Shown here piece after piece: positions 43,909 through 48,169 of a stretch of DNA of 48,169 bases (positions are counted from its first letter, which is position 1; each line of letters opens with the position of its first letter). The position numbers and the translations under genes were made by a program. Below the pieces are notes generated by a model. That model did not search any database. It was not told the DNA's origin and was given only the letters and a program-made list of their open reading frames with translations. The DNA comes from Paenibacillus typhae (lineage in GTDB: Bacteria > Bacillota > Bacilli > Paenibacillales > Paenibacillaceae). The stretch lies in the NCBI RefSeq assembly GCF_900099765.1, contig NZ_FNDX01000047.1, forward strand, positions 1 through 48,169, in the 5' to 3' direction.

Positions 43909-44274
43909 ATGGCGGAACAACTTCAACTTGAAATGGGAAATATACGGATATCCAATGATGTCGTCTCAAAAATTGCCGGACTTGCGGCATTAGAGACTCC
44001 GGGTATAGCGGCCATGTCAGGCGGCTTATCCGAAGGCTGGGCCAAACGCCTCAGCGGCAAGAATGTGCAGAAGGGTGTCACTGTCGAAGTCGGACAGCTT
44101 GAAGCTGCAGTGGACCTGCGTATTATCGTATTGTACGAGACACCGATTCATGAGGTCTGCCGGATGCTGCAGCAGAACGTGCGTGAAGCGGTAGAGAGCA
44201 TGACAGGGCTTCATATTGTTGAGGTCAATGTAAAAGTAGAAGGCGTTGCCTTTAAGAACGACGAAATCTCGTAA
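43909..44274 (+). CDS. Asp23/Gls24 family envelope stress response protein
   Basis: 121 residues. GNIRISNDVVSKIAGLAALE and TPGIAAM at the start, the VTVEVGQLEAAVDLRIIVLY strand region and VREAVESMTGLHIVEVNVKV near the end match Asp23/Gls24 (YloU/YqhY-like). These proteins occur near the membrane or cell envelope and respond to stress or to fatty acid status. GTAGGGGGG precedes the ATG. A strong terminator follows. Confidence 0.92.
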   Translation: MAEQLQLEMGNIRISNDVVSKIAGLAALETPGIAAMSGGLSEGWAKRLSGKNVQKGVTVEVGQLEAAVDLRIIVLYETPIHEVCRMLQQNVREAVESMTGLHIVEVNVKVEGVAFKNDEIS

Positions 44275-44281
44275 GCCAAGA

Positions 44282-44329
44282 ATACAAAAAGGCAGTCCGG
44301 TGTTGGTTTTCCGGACTGCCTTTTTGTAT
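44282..44329. terminator. bidirectional terminator between the Asp23 gene and ftsW
   Basis: Perfect 19-bp stem ATACAAAAAGGCAGTCCGG / CCGGACTGCCTTTTTGTAT with a 10-nt loop. Confidence 0.92.
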
Positions 44330-44353
44330 CTTATGAAGCTTGAACCGGCAGAT

Positions 44354-45601
44354 TCAGCGGCTGGCGCGTACCTGTCTGACGGTGGTTACAGATTTGGTGA
44401 CCTCTTCTTTGGCCGGGCGGTTGGTTTCACGCGAAATGCTCAGCATAATGCCCATGCAGAACATCGTTACGACCAGTGAAGAGCCGCCGTAGCTGATGAA
44501 CGGAAGGGTGACCCCGGTAAGCGGGATCGTCTTGGTGACTCCGCCGATGTTGACAAAGGCCTGAATGGCGATCAGCCCCATGACCCCGACACCGACTAGC
44601 GTACCGAAAGGGTCGGTACATCTGAGTGCAATCAGAATCCCTCTCCAGATAAAGTACAGATAGACCAGCAGGAAAACAGCAGTCCCGATAAAACCGAGCT
44701 CCTCGCCGATAACGGCGAAAATAAAGTCCGTGTAAGGATAAGGCAGGTAGTGCAGCTTCTGGATGCTCTGTCCGAAGCCGGCGCCGCTTGTACCTCCTTC
44801 TCCCAGTGCCGTCAGTGACTGGATAATGTTATAGCCTCCGTCTTCGGCATCCTGGAACGGGTCAAGAAAAGCAGTGATGCGGTCCATTTTGTAATTATTA
44901 TCTGCGGCAACAGTAGCAGTCTGCGGCGACAGGAAGTCGATGGCGGTCTTTGCACCCATTACAATTCCTACACCGAGCACCAGAAGTGCGATAGAGGCGA
45001 GAATATGCTTCATGCTGGCACCGCCGGCATAAATAACGAGGCCGCTGGTTGCCACGAGAATCAGACAGGAGCCCAGATCCGGCTGCATCATAATAAGACC
45101 GGCAACAATGCCGACAATGACCATGACCGGAATATAGCCGGTGCGAAAATCTCTCAGCCGCTCACCCTTTTTGGTTATCAGCGCAGACAGATACAGAATA
45201 ATGGAGATTTTGGCCAGCTCCGTGGGCTGGATGCCGAGGCCGCCGATGTTGAACCAGCTCTTGGCACCGTTGGTGCGCTCAGAGAAGGCTACCAGCAGCA
45301 GAAGCACGAGCGTAAGCAAAAAGATCGGGGCATACCATTTCTTGAATTTGCTGTAGTGAATATTCATCACAGTAAACATTACGACACTGCCAACCACTAC
45401 CCACTGAATCTGATTCTTAAGGAAGTAGAGCGGATCGTTTCCGAACTTTTCACTGGCCAGCGTGAGGCTGGAGCTGGAGCTGAACACCATGACGAGTCCA
45501 AAGCCGACAAGCAGCAGAGTCAGGATGAGCAGCTGGAAATCAGGTGTGCCTCTTTTGGGCAGGCTGGTTTTTTGTTTGGTTTTTCCTTTTACGGTGTTCA
45601 A
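44354..45601 (-). CDS. ftsW: FtsW/RodA/SpoVE-family peptidoglycan polymerase
   Basis: 415 residues, about ten membrane segments. VMVFSSSS early, NGAKSWFNIGGLGIQPTELAK (the lipid II site with W-x-x-x-G), MQPDLGSCLILVATSG, the extracytoplasmic loop ITAFLDPFQDAEDGGYNIIQ, GSGAGFGQSIQKLHYLPYPY and GVTLPFISYGGSSL are the SEDS signatures. It polymerises glycan from lipid II with a partner class B PBP. Start TTG, overlapping the yugN-like stop (TTGA) by 3 nt, so the two are translated together. Confidence 0.92.
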   Translation of the reverse strand: MNTVKGKTKQKTSLPKRGTPDFQLLILTLLLVGFGLVMVFSSSSSLTLASEKFGNDPLYFLKNQIQWVVVGSVVMFTVMNIHYSKFKKWYAPIFLLTLVLLLLVAFSERTNGAKSWFNIGGLGIQPTELAKISIILYLSALITKKGERLRDFRTGYIPVMVIVGIVAGLIMMQPDLGSCLILVATSGLVIYAGGASMKHILASIALLVLGVGIVMGAKTAIDFLSPQTATVAADNNYKMDRITAFLDPFQDAEDGGYNIIQSLTALGEGGTSGAGFGQSIQKLHYLPYPYTDFIFAVIGEELGFIGTAVFLLVYLYFIWRGILIALRCTDPFGTLVGVGVMGLIAIQAFVNIGGVTKTIPLTGVTLPFISYGGSSLVVTMFCMGIMLSISRETNRPAKEEVTKSVTTVRQVRASR

Positions 45602-45945
45602 GCTTCAAGCAGTCCTTTCAGCTCAAGAATGCGCTGTGCTGCAGTATCCAGTACGGGCTGAGGAACCGGGGATTCGTACTCCAGGCCGTGGGGAAAGGTG
45701 GCCTTGCCCAGGTAAACGGCTTCAATCGCAAGCACGGCATCGGGCTTTTCCAGCTTGCCTTCGACGGCGCGTGTGTTGATCCGCAGGAAATATTCGCCGC
45801 CGTTCTGGTGATCCTCAATCTTGCAATCGTAAGTGGCCCTGTAGTATTCCCATTGCCAGCGGATAAATCCGGCTTTGGCCGCACTTTCATCCAGATACTG
45901 AAGGTCGCTTTGCAGTCCTACGAGGCCAGTGTTCTCAAATATCAT
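45598..45945 (-). CDS. YugN-like family protein
   Basis: 115 residues from ATG 45945 (AAGGGGG upstream; an ATG at 45954 is too close to it). GFIRWQWEYYRATYDCKIED, then YFLRINTRAVEGKLE and VYLGKATFPHGLEYESPVPQ, fits the YugN-like family (small mixed alpha/beta fold, function unknown). Overlaps ftsW by 3 nt and so belongs to the same transcript. Confidence 0.75.
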   Translation of the reverse strand: MIFENTGLVGLQSDLQYLDESAAKAGFIRWQWEYYRATYDCKIEDHQNGGEYFLRINTRAVEGKLEKPDAVLAIEAVYLGKATFPHGLEYESPVPQPVLDTAAQRILELKGLLEA

Positions 45946-46120
45946 AGCGCACATATCCCCCTTGTGAAGTATAATGATAATTTCGTAGCAATATTATAGA
46001 TGTTCTTCCTCATGATAGTATGTTTCCAGGGGTTGTGCAAGGCAGACCGGCTCTGCAGATACACAGTTTTTTGCGATTCTGCTACAATATAAACACTTGG
46101 GAGAAGGGAATGGAACCGTA

Positions 46121-47290
46121 ATGGATAAAAGAGAGATTGAACAGCTGCTTCCGGACATGGTGGAATGGCGCCGACATCTGCACCGTCATCCGGAGCCGTC
46201 GTATGAAGAGAAGGAAACATCGGCTTTTGTGGCGGACAGGCTGGCCGCGTTTGGCATAGAGGTAAGGCGCAGCAAAGCCGGTTACGGACTGACCGGAATT
46301 CTCAAAGGGGGCAGTCCGGGCAAGACGGTGGTGCTGCGTGCTGACATGGATGCACTCAACATCACTGAGGAGAGCGGAAGCGAATATGCTTCGCAGAACC
46401 CCGGTGTTATGCATGCCTGCGGGCATGACGGGCATACGGCGATGCTGCTTGGAGCAGCGGCCTATTACAGCGCCCGCCGGAACGAGCTCAAGGGCGAGCT
46501 GCGCTTCCTGTTCCAGCCGGCGGAGGAAATCTGTCCGGGCGGGGCAAAGGACATGATCGCCGAAGGCGTGCTTGAGGGAGCAGATGCCGTCTACGGGCTG
46601 CATCTGTGGACACCGCTGCCGCTGGGAACAGTCGGCAGTGCGCCAGGCCCGCTGATGGCCTCGGCGGACGAATTCTTCATTGATATTACCGGGAAAGGCG
46701 GACACGGCGGGATGCCCCACCGTACGGTAGACAGCATTGTAGCTGCAGCGGCGCTGGTAACCCAGCTGCAGACCATTGTCAGCCGCAGTGTGGACCCGCT
46801 GCAGCCGGCTGTCCTGAGCATCGGAACGATTCAAGGCGGTACTGCCCAGAACATCATTGCGGAGCGCTGCCGGATAACAGGGACTGTCCGGGCTTTTGAT
46901 GAAGAGACAAGATATCTGATCCGCCGCAGAATTGAAGAGATGGCGGCTGCAGTTGCCGCGGTCTACGGGGCGGAAGCAAAGGTGGATTACATGATGGGGT
47001 ATCCGCCGCTTGTCAATGATGAAGCAGAGTTCAGCCGGTTTTTCCGGGTTGCCCCTGAAGCGCTTGGGGATACAGTGCAGGTTATACAAATGGAAAAAAT
47101 CATGCCGGCCGAAGATTTCGCTTATTATGTCAAAGAGATTCCCGGCTGCTTCATCTTTGTAGGCGCAGGGAATCCGGACAAGAATGCCGTATATCCGCAT
47201 CATCACAGTAAATTTGATTTTGATGAGGATGCGATGCTGCATGGTGCCAGACTGCTGGTGGCACTTGCAGATTCCTGCCTGAATGAATAA
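46121..47290 (+). CDS. M20D-family amidohydrolase
   Basis: 389 residues from ATG 46121, with GAGAAGGGAATGG upstream (a TTG at 46097 is in frame but overlaps the site). Zinc/manganese ligands are in VMHACGHDGHTAMLLGAA and PAEEICPGGAK, with the second-domain motif GKGGHGGMPHRTVDSI and the end region EKIMPAEDFAYYV. Close to hippurate hydrolase, N-acyl amino acid and N-acetyl-diaminopimelate deacetylases (YxeP-like); the acyl substrate cannot be told. Confidence 0.9.
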   Translation: MDKREIEQLLPDMVEWRRHLHRHPEPSYEEKETSAFVADRLAAFGIEVRRSKAGYGLTGILKGGSPGKTVVLRADMDALNITEESGSEYASQNPGVMHACGHDGHTAMLLGAAAYYSARRNELKGELRFLFQPAEEICPGGAKDMIAEGVLEGADAVYGLHLWTPLPLGTVGSAPGPLMASADEFFIDITGKGGHGGMPHRTVDSIVAAAALVTQLQTIVSRSVDPLQPAVLSIGTIQGGTAQNIIAERCRITGTVRAFDEETRYLIRRRIEEMAAAVAAVYGAEAKVDYMMGYPPLVNDEAEFSRFFRVAPEALGDTVQVIQMEKIMPAEDFAYYVKEIPGCFIFVGAGNPDKNAVYPHHHSKFDFDEDAMLHGARLLVALADSCLNE

Positions 47291-47368
47291 TGGTTCCGAT
47301 TGTGCATAATTTGCCCGAATGAGGGGAACCTACTTCCGTATATTACGGAGCAGACAGGAGGTTCTTTT

Positions 47369-47800
47369 GTGAAAACAGTCCGGGAAGTGATGACATCGCA
47401 GCCTGCAGCGGTTACGCTGCTGGACAATGTCTATGAAGTTGCCGTCAAAATGAGAGACTACGATACCGGGTTTATACCCGTAGTGGACTCGGAAGCGGGA
47501 GGAAAGCTCATCGGCGTTATTACGGACCGGGACCTGGTTCTCAGGGGGTACGCGGAGAAGCACCCGGGTTCTTCCTCTGTGGAGACCGTGATGAGCAGCA
47601 AGGTGGTCTCGATCGAGGAGTCCGCTACTGTAGATGAGGCCGCTGAACGGATGGCTTCGGAACAAATCCGCCGCCTGCCGGTAACACGCGGCGGCAAGCT
47701 GATCGGTGTGGTATCACTTGGCGATTTGGCTGTAAAACAAATCTTTGCCGACGAAGCGGGAGAAGCGCTGAGTGAAATTTCGCAGCGTCAGCTGCATTGA
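47369..47800 (+). CDS. tandem CBS domain protein
   Basis: 143 residues from GTG 47369, 7 nt after AGGAGG. Two CBS domains: REVMTSQPAAVTLLDNVYEV and GFIPVVDSEAGGKLIGVITD, with RDLVLRG; then VMSSKVVSIEESATVDEAAE, RRLPVTRGGKLIGVVSLGDL. Such proteins bind adenine nucleotides and act as sensors. YhcV/YlbB-type protein; no catalytic domain. A terminator hairpin and then a group II intron follow. Confidence 0.9.
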   Translation: MKTVREVMTSQPAAVTLLDNVYEVAVKMRDYDTGFIPVVDSEAGGKLIGVITDRDLVLRGYAEKHPGSSSVETVMSSKVVSIEESATVDEAAERMASEQIRRLPVTRGGKLIGVVSLGDLAVKQIFADEAGEALSEISQRQLH

Positions 47801-47815
47801 AGAGGGGATTAAGGG

Positions 47816-47850
47816 AGCTCATATCCGCAGCATGCGGAAATGGGCTTTTT
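47816..47850 (+). terminator. rho-independent terminator of the CBS gene
   Basis: AGCTCATATCCGCA (47816-47829) pairs with TGCGGAAATGGGCT (47833-47846), one mismatch and a G-U pair, then TTTT. The intron begins 12 nt further on. Confidence 0.75.
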
Positions 47851-47861
47851 CCTGTTCTGGC

Positions 47862-48169
47862 GTGCCCAGAGGCACGCATTATCTAGTTGGTGCAAGTCCA
47901 ACCAAGAGAGGGGCCAAGCCACTCTTGTAGCTAGGATGCTTGCGCATGGCGAAATCTGTGTGTAAAAGCGCATCGACAAAAGTACCGGTCAGAGACCGGG
48001 CGAGCAACAACCCAGGCCGCAACATCAAGTGAATCCTGCCGCGTCGTCAAAAAGGCCCTGCAAAGGGGAAAAGAGGGAGCCGAGTCTCGCTAAACTGGAC
48101 GAAGGCCATGGAAGCTGTAAAGAACTTGGTACAACAGCGAAGAACCCTCCGGCGTAGAGGGAACGGCAT
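47862..48169 (+). mobile_element. 5' part of a group II intron
   Basis: From about 47862 the sequence has GTGCCCAGAGG, then TTGGTGCAAGTCCAACC (47887-47903), the conserved domain I hairpin of group II introns. Later parts, GCCGAGTCTCGCTAAAC (48079) and GAACCCTCCGGCGTAGAGGG with AACGGCAT at the window end (48141-48169), are also typical. The intron-encoded reverse transcriptase would lie beyond the window. A 7-bp hairpin GCGTGCC-CAGA-GGCACGC (47860-47877) overlaps the proposed 5' boundary. Class cannot be set from this fragment. Confidence 0.75.

Noticed and set aside
46082..47242. Minus-strand frame of 386 codons opposite the M20 gene
   Set aside because: Shadow frame of a gene with complete metal-binding motifs.

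Overview
The window looks like chromosomal DNA of a spore-forming Firmicute of the Paenibacillus type. Reasons: a GerA-family spore germination operon, CcpA, a tRNA-sensing T-box leader, strong AAGGAGG-like ribosome binding sites, frequent GTG and TTG starts, small Bacillales families (YlaN, YugN, DUF1292, DUF3892), and GC-rich coding DNA combined with AT-rich promoters. Species cannot be fixed without a search. Both ends lie inside mobile elements (an IS3-type transposase on the left, a group II intron on the right), so the window may be one whole contig broken at repeats.

Layout. 1-1030: transposase fragment and an AT-rich serine acetyltransferase-like gene, probably acquired, ending at a tRNA-Val gene. 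1197-3866: gene debris (a cupin tail and a decayed methionyl-tRNA synthetase) among small genes (Nudix, lipoprotein, GNAT, DUF3892). 3934-8037: four-gene germinant receptor operon in order A-C-small D-like-B, with a candidate sigma-G promoter. 8041-13776: MBL hydrolase, secreted protein, DUF1292, arginine/lysine decarboxylase, MFS transporter and an unknown protein. 14110-17991: 6-phosphogluconate dehydrogenase, shikimate kinase, rhodanese and EPSP synthase. 18332-19565: CoA-binding protein and a nuclease-HTH protein, followed by four phased 23-nt palindromes. 20051-23688: sugar PTS IICBA overlapping enzyme I. 23881-25810: ECF sigma factor and its probable membrane anti-sigma. 26634-37172: zinc ribbon protein, ccpA, mtnN, acuA/acsA (divergent, with a cre site), class A PBP, T-box-tyrS and rpsD. 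This resembles, from memory, the B. subtilis ccpA-acu-acsA-tyrS-rpsD neighbourhood. 37564-47800: GGDEF protein, lipoprotein, M29 aminopeptidase, an odd HPr-like protein, ylaN, Ca2+/H+ antiporter, Asp23 protein, ftsW, yugN-like, M20 amidohydrolase and a CBS protein.

Links between genes. Carbon control is the main theme: PTS IICBA and enzyme I, CcpA, a CcpA-type cre site over the acsA promoter, AcuA (predicted to acetylate the AcsA lysine) and an HPr-like protein that lacks the phospho-acceptor histidine but keeps the regulatory serine. The points most worth a second look are this HPr-like protein (possibly circularly permuted, Crh-like), the four phased palindromes beside a nuclease-HTH gene, the T-box tyrS of TyrZ type, the decayed metG copy, and the unusual substitutions at the glyphosate-contact positions of AroA. 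No CRISPR array, prophage or large biosynthetic cluster was seen.
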